Assembly (NCBI GenBank): GCA_022432975.1
Contig: CM039516.1
Span: 31,388,051 to 31,452,050, forward strand
Reading direction: 5' to 3'
Source: Begonia masoniana
Taxonomy: Eukaryota > Streptophyta > Magnoliopsida > Cucurbitales > Begoniaceae
DNA length: 64,000 bases
Shown in pieces: positions 46,192 to 57,889 of this stretch. The number at the start of each line of letters is the position of its first letter. Position 1 is the first letter of the stretch. The notes beneath the pieces are model-generated. The model was not told the DNA's origin and made no database searches. It saw only the letters and a list, made by a program, of their open reading frames with translations. A program made the translations under genes and the position numbers.

Positions 46192-49100
46192 TCAAACAAA
46201 CAACTCTGGATACTTGTCTAACATGTCTTGTCGCCGCTCCCACGTGGCTTCTTCTATGCCATGATTCATCCATAAAACTTTGACCAACGGAATTTCTTTA
46301 TTCCTCAGAGTCTTAACTGCGGATTCCAATATCTGCACTGGCTTCTCTTCATATGTTAGCGTCGGCTCAATCTCAAAATCCACTGGTTTAACAACTTGTG
46401 TAGGGTCCCGTATACATTTCCTTAACATCGACACATGGAAAACATTATGAACTTTATCCAATGATGGAGGCAACTGCAGTCTATAAGCTGCACTACCGAT
46501 TCTAGCCAAAACAGGGAATGGTCCAATAAATCGTGGATTGAGCTTTCCCTTCCTGCCAAATCTTAGTACTCCATTAAATGGTGAAACCTTCAGAAAAACT
46601 TCATCACCAACAGCAAATTCAAGATCTCTCCTCCTTTTGTCTGCAAAACTTTTCTGTCGACTTTGTGCAGTAATCAACCTCCTCTTAATAATGGCAATCT
46701 TGTCTGACATCTGCTGCAACATCTCGGGACCTATGAGTTTTGCTTCGCCAACTTCATCCCAATACAGAGGTGATCTACATTTCCTACCATATAACGCCTC
46801 ATAAGGTGCCATACCTATGGTGGACTGGTAGCTGTTGTTGTAAGAGAACTCAACCAGGGGTAAGTATCTACTCTAGGATGACTGGAAATCTAGTACACAC
46901 GCCCTCAGCATGTCTTCAAGTATCTGAATAGTCCTTTCAGATTGACCATCTGTCTGTGGATGGAAAGCAGTGCTGAAAGACAACTTTGTACCTAATGTGC
47001 CCTGTAAACTTTTCCAAAACCGGGAGGTGAACCTAGGGTCACGATCAGAGACAATAGATGCAGGAATTCCATGCAACCTAATTACTTCTTGTACATAAAG
47101 ATCAGCAAGCTGGTCCATCGAGTAGATTGTCCTTATTGGTAAGAAATGGGCTGATTTTGTCAATCTATCAATCACAACCCAAATACTATCATGTCCTTTA
47201 ATTGTCTTAGGTAATCCTACAACGAAATCCATAGCTATGTGTTCCCACTTCCACTCGGGAATAGGTAAAGGCTGAAGGGTACCTCCTGGACGTTGGTGCT
47301 CGGCTTTAACCTGTTGGCAAACCAAACATGACTCTATATACTTTGCAACATCTCTCTTTAAGTTTGGCCACCAATAGAGTAACTTCAGGTCTCGATACAT
47401 CTCGGTGCTTCCAGGATGCACAGAAAAGGGAGACGAATGCGCCTTAGCCAAGATTAGCTTACGTAATTCTTCATCATTAGGGAAATACCATCTATTTCTA
47501 AACTTCAGAATCCCCTCCTTGGAAAGACTAAACTCGGAGGTGGTGTCCTTCACTTTGTTCATTATGCCGTTAATCTCCTCAGAGTCCTTCTGTTGTGCCT
47601 CTTTGATCTTTTCTAAAACCGTTGGTTGAATGGTCAAATCGGCAAGTAAGGTTGATAACTCTTGAACTATCTCCAATCCAAACCTCTGAACTTCTGTCCT
47701 CAAAGGTATAGACATAGTTGATACAACGGGTTGTATTGTTGTTGACATCCTGCTCAATGCGTCAGCTACAGAGTTAGCCTTACCCGGGTGATACTTGATC
47801 TCAAAGTCGTAATCCTTAACAAATTCCAACCAACGCCTCTGCCTCATGTTCAATTCCTTTTGTGTAAAGAGATACTTCAGACTTTTATGGTCAGAAAACA
47901 CCTCACACTGCTGTCCATATAAGTAGTGCCTCCATATCTTCAAAGCAAAAACGACAGCGGCTAATTCTAAATCATGGGTGGGGTAGTTCTGTTCGTAACT
48001 CTTTAATTGCCTAGAGGCATACGCTATAACTTTACCTTCTTGCATCAAAACACAGCCTAAACCAACTTTTGATGCATCACAAAATACGCTAAACTTTCCT
48101 TCTTCAGTTGGAAGGGTCAAAACTGGGGCTGTTGTTAACTTCACCTTCAATGTCTGGAAGCTATCTTCACAAGCTTCGGTCCAAGAATATTTATTGTCCT
48201 TCTTTTTCAAATTCGTCAGGGGCTTAGCTATCATAGAAAACCCTTTGATGAACTTTCTGCAATAGCCTGCCAATCCAAGGAAACTGCGGACTTCACTGGC
48301 ATTCTTTGGTTGTGGCCAATCCTTTACTGCCTGAATTTTGGTCGGGTCCACTGATATGCCATTAGCAGAAACTACATGGCCAAGAAAATTAACCTTGTCC
48401 AACCAAAATTCACACTTGGACAATTTGGCATAAAGCTGGTGCTCCTTCAATGTTGTCAAAACTATTCTTAAATGCTTTGCATGGTCAGCTTCTGTCCGTG
48501 AGTATATCAGGATATCATCTATGAACACAATTACAAATTTGTCCAAATACTCCCGAAACACACGATTCATTTAGTCCATAAAGGCTGCAGGTGCATTGGT
48601 CAGTCCAAATGACATGACCAAGAATTCGTAGTGTCCATAACGGGTTCTGAAGGCCGTCTTTGGTATATCTCCTTCCTTAACCTTCAGTTGGTAATAACCT
48701 GAACGTAAATCTATTTTTGAAAACACTTTTGCTCCTTGCAATTGGTCAAACAAATCATCAATTCGGGGTAAGGGGTACTTATTCTTGATCGTCAACTTAT
48801 TTAGCTCCCTATAGTCTATGCACATTCTAAGGGAACCATCCTTCTTCTTGACAAATAAGACAGGTGCACCCCAAGGGGAACTACTAGGGCGTATGAATCC
48901 TTTGTCTACTAATTCCTGTAGTTCGACTTTTAACTCCTTTAACTCAATAGGTGCCATACGGTAAGGGTTCTTAGATACCGGTAATGCCTCGGGATATGTA
49001 TCAATTACAAACTCTATTTCTCTATCAGGTGGTAATCCTGGCAAATCATCCAAGAATGCCTTAGGGAACTCTCTGACTATGGGGATATCTTGTAACTCTA

Positions 49101-50613
49101 TCTTATTCTTCACCCGATCATCCATTATGCTAGCTAAGTAACTCTCACAACCACTTTTCACTAACCGGAAAATTTCTAGTGAGGATATAATCGGTATTTT
49201 GCTTATCTTAGGAATAGCTTGGAAGGAATAATGATCACCATTTGGGGGTCGAAAGTCAACCATCCCAGACCTACAACTTATTGTGGCATAATGCTTAAAT
49301 AACCAATCCATTCCTAATATCACCTCATACCCTTTCATGTCAATTACAATCAGTTCTACATATAGTTTCTTACTTCCTAAGGACACAACATCACCTTTAA
49401 CAATCTGTTCAGAATGTAGGGACTCCCCTGATGGTAACATAACATCATATGGCCTTTCGGCTGGTAAAGGTTCTAAGTTGTGTTGGCATACAAACAGAGT
49501 TGATATAAACGAGTGCGTGGCTCCTGTATCTATAAGAGTGTAAGCAGCAAAACCACAGATCATAATGGTACCTGTTATGACTGTATGCTGCACGACTTCC
49601 TCATCCTCCATCATTACATAGACTCTAGGTGCTACCCTTGCACGGTTCGGATCTGGTGGCATGGGGCAGTCTCTGACTATATCTCCAACTTTGTCACATC
49701 TGAAACAACGGCCAGAACGCAACTTGCATTCGCCGGGGTGGTTCTTCTGACAGGTGGGGCATAAGGGTGCCAGAGGCCTCTTTCTTTTTCCTTGGTCATC
49801 ATTCTGGTTGAGGGGTCTCTTTATTCCTTGTTGTTGTTGCTGTGGTCCCCTGTTCTGTTGCGGCTGCCAACCTTTGTTCTGACGTGGTGGCGGCTGAGTG
49901 TCCTTTGTGAGTTTTCTTGGCTGCTCACGCTGTCCATATGCTGTTATTTCTGCCTCTTCTAGCTCCAAGGCCTTAGCCGTCACTTCACCATAGGGTACAT
50001 TGTGTATTCCGACAGTCTTTACTTTCACATACAGACTCGGCTTCAGTCCTTGAACAAATTGGTAAATCTTGTCCTCGTCATACTCAATCATATGGGGAGC
50101 AAACCGTGATAAAGCATCAAATTTACATATGTAATCCGTCACAGAGCCGGTTTGTCGCAGATTCATGAACTCCTTCTTCTTGTTGGCCCGAACAGTCCTA
50201 TTGAAGTACTTTTCAAAGAAAGCAGTCTTGAACATCTCCCAGGTCATAGCTTTGGCATTAGCGGTGTTCTGGATCGAGTCCCACCAATGTCTTGCACTTA
50301 ACTCTAAATGAAAGACTGCATAGGTGACCTTATCCCCTTCCTCAACCTTTGCATACTTAAACATGTCTTCTATCTTTCGAATCCACTCCTCAGCATAAAT
50401 AGGATCTGAAACATGTCCATTAAACACCAAGGGTCGAAGCCGGTGGAAACGCTCACCCCCATGATCGTGAGTTACATTAGTACTGGAGTTGCCTTGTTCC
50501 TCCCTAGCAGTCATCAGTCGTTCTATCTGTTGAGATTGGCGCATGACCAACTCTGTCAACTGAGCAATAGCATTGCTATCCTCATTGGTCTCTCTCTGCT
50601 GACCTCTAACCAT
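46192..50613 (-). pseudogene. gag-pol: Tekay/Del-like gag-pol polyprotein, two stop codons
   Basis: A single minus-strand frame runs from ATG at 50613 to 46192 with no frameshift. Gag is followed by CPTC and a zinc knuckle whose histidine is Asp ([14 protein letters not shown]; codon 49681-49683), protease with [12 protein letters not shown] with FIDD, RNase H, integrase and a chromodomain (ETLRNKEIPLVKVLW-like region near 46270). Two codons break it: TAA at 48571-48573 in RT, where relatives have Leu between FMD and MNR, and TAG at 46873-46875 in integrase, where relatives have Trp. The upstream ATG at 50676 is in frame, but 50613 fits the conserved leader better. It is the best-preserved minus-strand element and is defective as it stands. 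Confidence 0.9.
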
Positions 50614-50680
50614 TCTGAGATTCCTAGACAAATCATTACAGATATATCTTAACTTAATGACATATACTGAAATCATAAAT

Positions 50681-50700
50681 ACTTACAGTTGTTGGAGTGC
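50681..50700 (-). promoter_or_regulatory. Conserved leader block, minus-strand element
   Basis: On the minus strand CACTCCAACAACTGTAAGT matches the leader of the 20521 element. A possible acceptor AG at 50624-50625 gives 63 nt between donor and acceptor, before the gag ATG. Confidence 0.5.
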
Positions 50701-50758
50701 TCATGTGACAGTCAGTGCTGGAAGGCAGTCTGCAGAATCGGTTTTAGAACCCGGTTTT

Positions 50759-50770
50759 GCTCTGATACCA
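50759..50770 (-). promoter_or_regulatory. Primer binding site, perfect initiator-Met type
   Basis: Minus strand TGGTATCAGAGC, four bases inside the 5' LTR boundary at 50775. Confidence 0.85.
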
Positions 50771-50774
50771 TAAT

Positions 50775-53700
50775 TGTAACGACCCGGTGAGGATCGCCAC
50801 GAAATTCTTGACTTTACATAAAACTTTAACTCATATTTGAACTCTTCTCTCCCTTTTTTTTTTAATAACAGTATACCTAACAGGCTTAAAGACTTCAACT
50901 TAATGGATGGAAAATTAGTCCCTCGTACCTGCTTCCAATCGATGTACAAGTTGCATGGATCTGCATGCATCAATCGATAGATATGGCACGTGCACCCCAC
51001 ATGACTCTTTTAGACACCTATCGGCAGATGCGAATACTCGCATCGACCGACGATCACGTGCATCTCATGTGACCAATTTAAAAACATCTATCGATGGCTT
51101 ACAAGCCATATGTCATCCGATCACTAAACGACAAACCTATTTCACTACATCTGCCGATCGCTAGACGACAAAATAACACTTTCATCATCCGATGGCTTAT
51201 TTCACTACATCTGCCGATCGCTAGACGACAAAATAACACTTTCATCATCCGATGGCTTATTTCACTACATCTGCCGATCGCTAGACGACAAAATAACACT
51301 TTCATCATCCGATGGCCTATTTCACTACATCTGCCGATCGCTAGACGACAAAATAACACTTTCATCATCCGATGGCCTATTTCACTACATCTGCCGATCG
51401 CTAGACGACAAAATAACACTTTCATCATCCGATGGCCTATTTCACTACATCTGCCGATCGCTAGACGACAAAATAACACTTTCATCATCCGATGGCCTAT
51501 TTCACTACATCTGCCGATCGCTAGACGACAAAATAACACTTTCATCATCCGATGGCCTATTTCACTACATCTGCCGATCGCTAGACGACAAAATAACACT
51601 TTCATCATCCGATGGCCTATTTCACTACATCTGCCGATCGCTAGACGACAAAATAACACTTTCATCATCCGATGGCTTATTTCACTACATCTGCCGATCG
51701 CTAGACGACAAAATAACACTTTCATCATCCGATGGCCTATTTCACTACATCTGCCGATCGCTAGACGACAAAATAACACTTTCATCATCCGATGGCTTAC
51801 AAGCCATATGTCATCCGATCACTAAACGACAAAATAACACTTCATCATCCGATGGCTTATTTCACTACATCTGCCGATCGCTAGACGACAAAATAACACT
51901 TTCATCATCCGATGGCTTATTTCACTACATCTGCCGATCGCTAGACGACAAAATAACACTTTCATCATCCGATGGCTTATTTCACTACATCTGCCGATCG
52001 CTAGACGACAAAATAACACTTCATCATCCGATGGCCTATTTCACTACATCTGCCGATCGCTAGACGACAAAATAACACTTCATCATCCGATGGCCTATTT
52101 CACTACATCTGCCGATCGCTAGATGACAAAATAACACTTTCATCATCCGATGGCTTATTTCAGTACATCTGTCGATCGCTAGACGACAAAATAACACTTT
52201 CATCATCCGATGGCTTATCACACTACATCTGCCGATCGCTAGACGACAAAATAACATTTTTATCATCCGATGGCTAAACACTCTACTCCTACCGATAGGA
52301 GAAAAACACATCTTCCGGTAGAAACTCCTACCAAAATGATTCATTCGACTTTCACATAATACAACTTAGCTAAGAAAGGCTCTTACTGGTGTAACAAATT
52401 CATTCAGAGTATAAATAGCGGAAGACTTGCGTGACATAAACCCTTTAAAAGAAAACATATTCTCATATCCAATCCCAGACTTAAAAGTTAACTCAAGCAA
52501 TACTAACACCATCCTACATAATTCCAGTTCTTATATTCTTACTGACATAAGGGAGCAATAACCAGGGGTCATAATCGCCTCTCTAGTCCTGCACTGTCAC
52601 TTTGAGCATCCTCCAGCAACCAAGCTTAGACATCCTCATTAACCTTGAGTTCCTCACCTGAAAACTCGTCACCTACATCATAAGGTTCAAACTATAAGCC
52701 TAATGCTTAGTAAGGAATGCAACACTAACATTGATGCATGAATGCATAATTTGGGAAAATCACATGCTCATAAGTCTTTTCTTGTTCATGTCTTTGCTCA
52801 TAATCATCATTCATAATCATGGATCATATTCATCATTCATAATCGTTGATCATATTCCTCATTCATAGTCATTGATCATGTTCATCGTTCATAGTCTTTG
52901 CTCATATTCTTTGTTTAGGTTGTGTGGATCAAGAGAGGATTTGTGCCGGTAAAGGGGGTTCGACAGTGAGTTTGATCTTGTTCCCTACTGCGGGTCGTAT
53001 TCATGTGTCCTTCTTTGAACTGTGACATACGCCGAACCGCCCCCAACCCTCACTTAATCCACGTTGCATAAATCTTATATATACATATATATACATACAT
53101 ATCTTGTTCATAGAAAACATGCGTTAAAACATTTTTCTTATGCTTGGGAAACATTCATGATGCATGAACATGAGAACTTTTAACTCATCAAACTATGACA
53201 AGGATCATACCAGAGTAGATGACTTCACAACATACATAGATCCTTCAAGTGCAGGCAAGCTCATTATCATAATGTAAACATTAGACATCTAAACAACCTA
53301 GTACACCCACGATGTAGGGCTCTATTAGCCGGAAATCTTAATATATTCACTTACCTGGTCTCCTTAGCAATCTAAACCTCTCCTCTTCAACTTCTTCACC
53401 TAAAACATGTGCATTACAGTAGTTAAATCAAAATCCTAAACCCTACTCATAAATAATCCTAGGATCTATTAGCTAAAGTCATTCCCGAATCCTTGGTTTG
53501 ATATACTGTGCAGAATCTGAAATCCAAAATAAAACAAACAGGTTCTACTATCGATTAAATCTGAGTTGGTTACTTAAAATGTCCAGAATCGATTCGGGTT
53601 GACATTACTACTCTCGGATTCTAAAATGTTCTAATACTACTCGGCCATTGATAAAATCCGAGTTCAAATGCCGAGCTGAAAACAGAGCTCCAAACACTAA

Positions 53701-54051
53701 CAGATAACTACATTGTCCATTTCATACCTCGGGTGCGGATTCACAGAGGAATGCGGGCTAGAAACCGGTCGTCGGCGAGGAAGACACTGATAGCAGTGAG
53801 CGGGGCTTGGGAGAGAAGAAATCGCCTGAAAGGGTGGTGTCGGCTACAGTGGTTTAAATGAGGTTTGAATCCTTTCCTTTTTCTTTAAATACTGGCCTCA
53901 ATCCTCCATTATTACAACTTTGCCACTCAACCTAGTTTAGATCCACATGTAATTAATTAAGCTTGGCATAAATCCTAAACTACGAAGATTAAATATTTAT
54001 GACCGTTAATACAGTTAAGAAAATCACCTGGCCGTTGACTCGGGTGTTACA
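50775..54051 (-). mobile_element. 5' LTR of minus-strand Tekay-like element
   Basis: The plus strand runs TGTAACGACCC to GGGTGTTACA, ending against TAAAC. It is the 5' LTR because the element reads leftward. It differs from the 3' LTR by scattered substitutions and by a longer 60-bp array. Confidence 0.93.
51111..52276. repeat. 60-bp tandem array, about 20 units, mosaic
   Basis: About 18 units with GATCGCTAGACGAC plus two with GATCACTAAACGAC. The latter, with the unique border ACAAGCCATATGTCATCC, occurs at the left edge (51101-51130) and again in the middle (51799-51830). The array therefore grew partly by duplicating a block that included its border. Confidence 0.9.
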
Positions 54052-55871
54052 TAAACAACCCAAATATGAACTAGATATACAGTAAATAGAGAAACAGATT
54101 TTCAGAATTTTGCAAACCAGTTCTGCATGGAATTTAGCAAATAGAAACAACAATGTTTGCAATCAACAAAAGTCTAATTTCATATATGCTGCTTAATAGA
54201 TTTTTTTATGTGAATTAAGCAAGCAATTATGCATGACAGACAGAAAAGAAGCTCAACTTCTAGCAAACAGAATTTTAGGTTTTCAAGAAAAACAAACGTG
54301 CATAGTTTTTCAGCAAATGGAATTATAAACGGCAAAATTTCCAAGAAGAGAAACAGGTTTGTATCACTTGAAGCAAGCAGAAATTTTCCAAAACAGAATT
54401 TTATTTTATTTTTGCAGGATCTTAACATCTTTTATGCAGCAATTCAGCAAGTGATATTATAGAGATTCAAGAATCAAGTTTGCAACAGCATATGACAATT
54501 TGAACCAAGCAAAACAGAACACTAAGCAAAATTCTCTAGTAAAGTTAGGAAAACAGAAACAAAAATAAACCAAAGCAGAACAAACAACATTCTGACAGAA
54601 AACACAATCTAAAACACAGACAACCAAACAGAATGCATTCATCAAGAATTATCTTAGACATCAACAGAATTTCATGTTACCAATTCTAACATTCTAGGTT
54701 CTTATCAGAAAGTAGACATGCATTTGATTGATTAATCATGTTATACCATTAATGAAACCACATTAGGCCATGATGAAAACAATCAACACAACAAAAATAA
54801 TACTAAACACAAACACAAAACATAACACACAAGACTCAATCTAAGATAAGTCCTAAGCATTTAATCAAACAGCACAACAAATCAAACAAGTTAATCAAAC
54901 AAAATAAACTTGTAATTAATATCAATGCCATGCTATTGGGTCTAAGCAACCGTCTAAAATTTTTGTGGAAATGACACATTATCCAACACCCTTTAAGCTG
55001 ACTGCCTCTTACGGCGTTCGGCCATAATCTCTTAAAGGCGACTGCCTCATCTGGCGAATCTGTCGGGCCCCTTGGGCCAGTTGTAAACCTCGGACATTAC
55101 CAACGGCCCACAGAGGAAAGCTCTTGGCCACAAAAACAGATCACTAGACGGTACAAGTGAATCCTAAGTGACTAACAAGATAGTATATATAACATGTTTT
55201 GTTAAAAATGTTGGACCTAAAGTTAACATAGCCCTAAACAAAACAAAAGACACTTAACTTGATACAATCAAACAAGAGTTCAAATAGGAAATTTCGAGCA
55301 TGGTCAAATAGAATTCCCTATTTCTTCTTTTTTTTTCGAAAATAAACAGAACCACATTAATCTTAACCATTTCCAATTCATGCTCACCAATCCAACAAAA
55401 GATTTCAATCATTAGGAGTTAACATAAGATAGTACTTTCACTCACAAGTAACTCAAATAATGATCATCATCAAAATAGAAAATACTTGCTATCAAAGTTC
55501 ATCAATTGAAACTCAGCTATTTCTTGGTGATCATTTCTAAAAACAGAACATGAAATAAGAAAACAAAACACAATCACATATCCTAGTAAACTAAACAGAA
55601 TACAAGATTAAACATGGGAAACATGCTGCCAATTTAAGCAGAATAATTTGATGATTTCACATGAGAACTCATTCTGGTTAACAAATAGAAACAGTGAAAT
55701 GAGAAAAACAGCAGCAGATTTTACTAAGGCAGAAACAGGATAATGATAGGAGTTCAGCATTCCATTTAGTTTTCATTTTCTCAATTAGTTTAACCTTAAA
55801 ATGTTAGAAAATGACACAGATACTTGATGTAAAAAACTACAACCAAAACATAACAGCTCTAAGCATAATAG
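54052..55871. mobile_element. Probable long LTR, right part
   Basis: It continues the sequence cut at 43565 (TAAAC site). It is A-rich, with many short frames and no domain. A G+C-richer block (54997-55130) with two GACTGCCTC repeats and a GGCCCCTTGGGCC palindrome (55065-55078) resembles, in position and style, the structured blocks of other LTRs here. It ends where another LTR begins at 55872. Confidence 0.4.
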
Positions 55872-56112
55872 TGTAACGCCCCGAATTTGTAAACCCAGTT
55901 CGCTACTCATAACACTGAGCAGAACTAAGACATTCTTAGAAAATTTTAAAACTTCACTCAACGGTCAAAATTCGACATTATAAAAAAAAAAAAAATCAAA
56001 GCAGCGAAAAATCATTTGTGTAAAACAATATTTATATAACAATTAAAATAATAGAAACAATCAGCCAAAAGAACCGAGGGCATGAGGGCGTTAAATATTT
56101 AAATGCCTTAAA

Positions 56113-56460
56113 TTTGAACACATCTACCGCTACCGAACACATCACCGCTACCGAACACATCTACCGCTACCGAACACATCAACCGCTACCGAACACATCT
56201 ACCGCTCATCTACCGAACACATCTACCGCCCATCTACCAAACACATCTACCGAACACATCTACCGCTCGCATCTACCGAACACATCTACCGCTCGCATCT
56301 GCCGAACACATCTGCCGAACGACAACATCTACCGATTACATCTGCCAATCGACATCTGCCGAACGACAATATCTACTGATCACGTCTGCCGAACGACAAC
56401 ATCTACCAATCGCATCTACCAATTGACCTCTGCCAATCGATATCTGCCGAACGACAACAG
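56113..56460. repeat. Degenerate ATCTACCG-type repeats
   Basis: Short irregular units such as CATCTACCGAACA and CATCTGCCGAACGACAACAT. The counterpart in the other LTR is 62722-63025. It yields a spurious frame rich in NTSTEH (56114-56473). Confidence 0.8.
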
Positions 56461-56949
56461 AACAACTCGTTAACCATTTACACTCTAAACAAATGGACAA
56501 CTCTGACTACTAAAAAACTTGTAAATTTTAACAGCAACCATTCAAAACAACTCAAGACCACAACTTTCTAAAAATCTAGAATAGCAAACTACAATTAAAA
56601 CCAATCATGTTTTCATGATCAGGATAATCCCAAAGATGTTAAAACGTTAAAACTACTGCTGTTATTAAAATCCTCAGAGCACTTCAACAAAACACTTGTC
56701 CACTAAGACTTCACATACTGACATTAGTTAAACCGCCTCATCAATGCATCAAACCGTGGCATAGATGTGCTCTATCATCTTCGCCTTTCCTTCTGTAAAC
56801 TCAGAGAAATCACCTATTGAAGCCTCAGCACCACATCACAAAACTCATCTATTAGCCTAATGCTAAATAAGTAGAGCATAATGAAATAAAATGTTGAATC
56901 ATAAATTCTATTCATGCAGTTTCTACTTTCACAACTTAGTTATATCTGT

Positions 56950-57150
56950 TCTCTGTTGATCCCTCTGTACAATGGGAAGTGGATCAATTTTCCCAAAGTC
57001 TACATCCTCTACTCGATTAAGGGACAGATTAGTTCCCTTAATAGCTGATCTAATCCCTCTTTTCGATGGGAAGTGGATCAACTTTCCCAAAGTCTACATC
57101 CTCTACTCGATTAAGGGGCAGATTAGTTCCCTAATAGCTGATCTGATACA
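56950..57150 (-). repeat. Hairpin module, two copies, in the 55872 LTR
   Basis: TGGGAA (56973-56978) pairs with TTCCCA (56990-56995) around GGATC (56981-56985), which can pair with GATCC at 56958-56962. The second copy pairs 57067-57072 with 57084-57089. The stem sequence differs from the GGGAG/CTCCC and GGAAG/CTTCC versions but pairing is kept. Confidence 0.7.
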
Positions 57151-57889
57151 ATCTGTTCATGCCTTACCATGTCATTACATGTAAATTAATTTTCGTACTC
57201 ATTCAATAAAACATGATGCATGACATACTGAAAAACATTCAAACATGCATAAACCTACTGTTTTGTGATGTAGGCCCGAAGGCACACACATACTCCACTT
57301 ACCTGGCTTCTTGGAAAAGCTTGGTTGCAAACTATTTCGGGGTTTTGCTCAAACCTAAAACCGTAGACAGAGTATTAGTTAGATCTTTGCTAAACTTCAT
57401 TCCAAACTATCCAAAAATCTAAGGAAACTAGTTGGAAGCTCAGTTCCTCGAGCATTCCCGATTCAACACAAAACCCGAACTCAGCTCTCACTCACAGCAT
57501 TCCTAAAACACTCATTCTACCGTAAACAAATCATCAAATGTATATCCTATATTCACCCTAAATCATCAGCAAGAAGAAATCAAGGAAGAACTCACCTAAG
57601 TTGCAGAAGATTCGGAGAGAAAAATTGCCAGAGGAGTCAGCTGAGCTGAGCTGAAAGAGGAAAGTAATGAAACAGTGGTGGCTATCCTTCACTAAACCCT
57701 TCATTACACATGCTTCACAAGTTACACTTATTCCCTTGACTAACAAACTTTAACCTATTTAAGCAACCAATCAAAATCACTTAATTCCATAAAATAAAAG
57801 CCACGTACCGGTTGCTACAATCTACCCTCCTTAAAAGAATTTTGTCCTCAAAATTCAATGCTCAAACAACTAAGGATAACGGCTCATCA

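Larger units (their letters stand above)
55872..57819 (-). mobile_element. 3' LTR of decayed minus-strand Tekay-like element
   Basis: The plus strand starts TGTAACGCCCCG and ends GGTTGCTACA, followed by a polypurine tract read on the minus strand (57820-57840). The first 830 bp match 62475-63274. It holds a degenerate repeat array (56113-56460), the hairpin module twice (about 56950-57150) and GTTTTGTGATGTAGG (57260-57275). Confidence 0.88.

Noticed and set aside
56114..56473. 119-codon frame rich in NTSTEH repeats, and its relatives at 62717-62905
   Set aside because: It is a translation of short LTR repeats, with no start context and no conservation of frame between the two LTRs.
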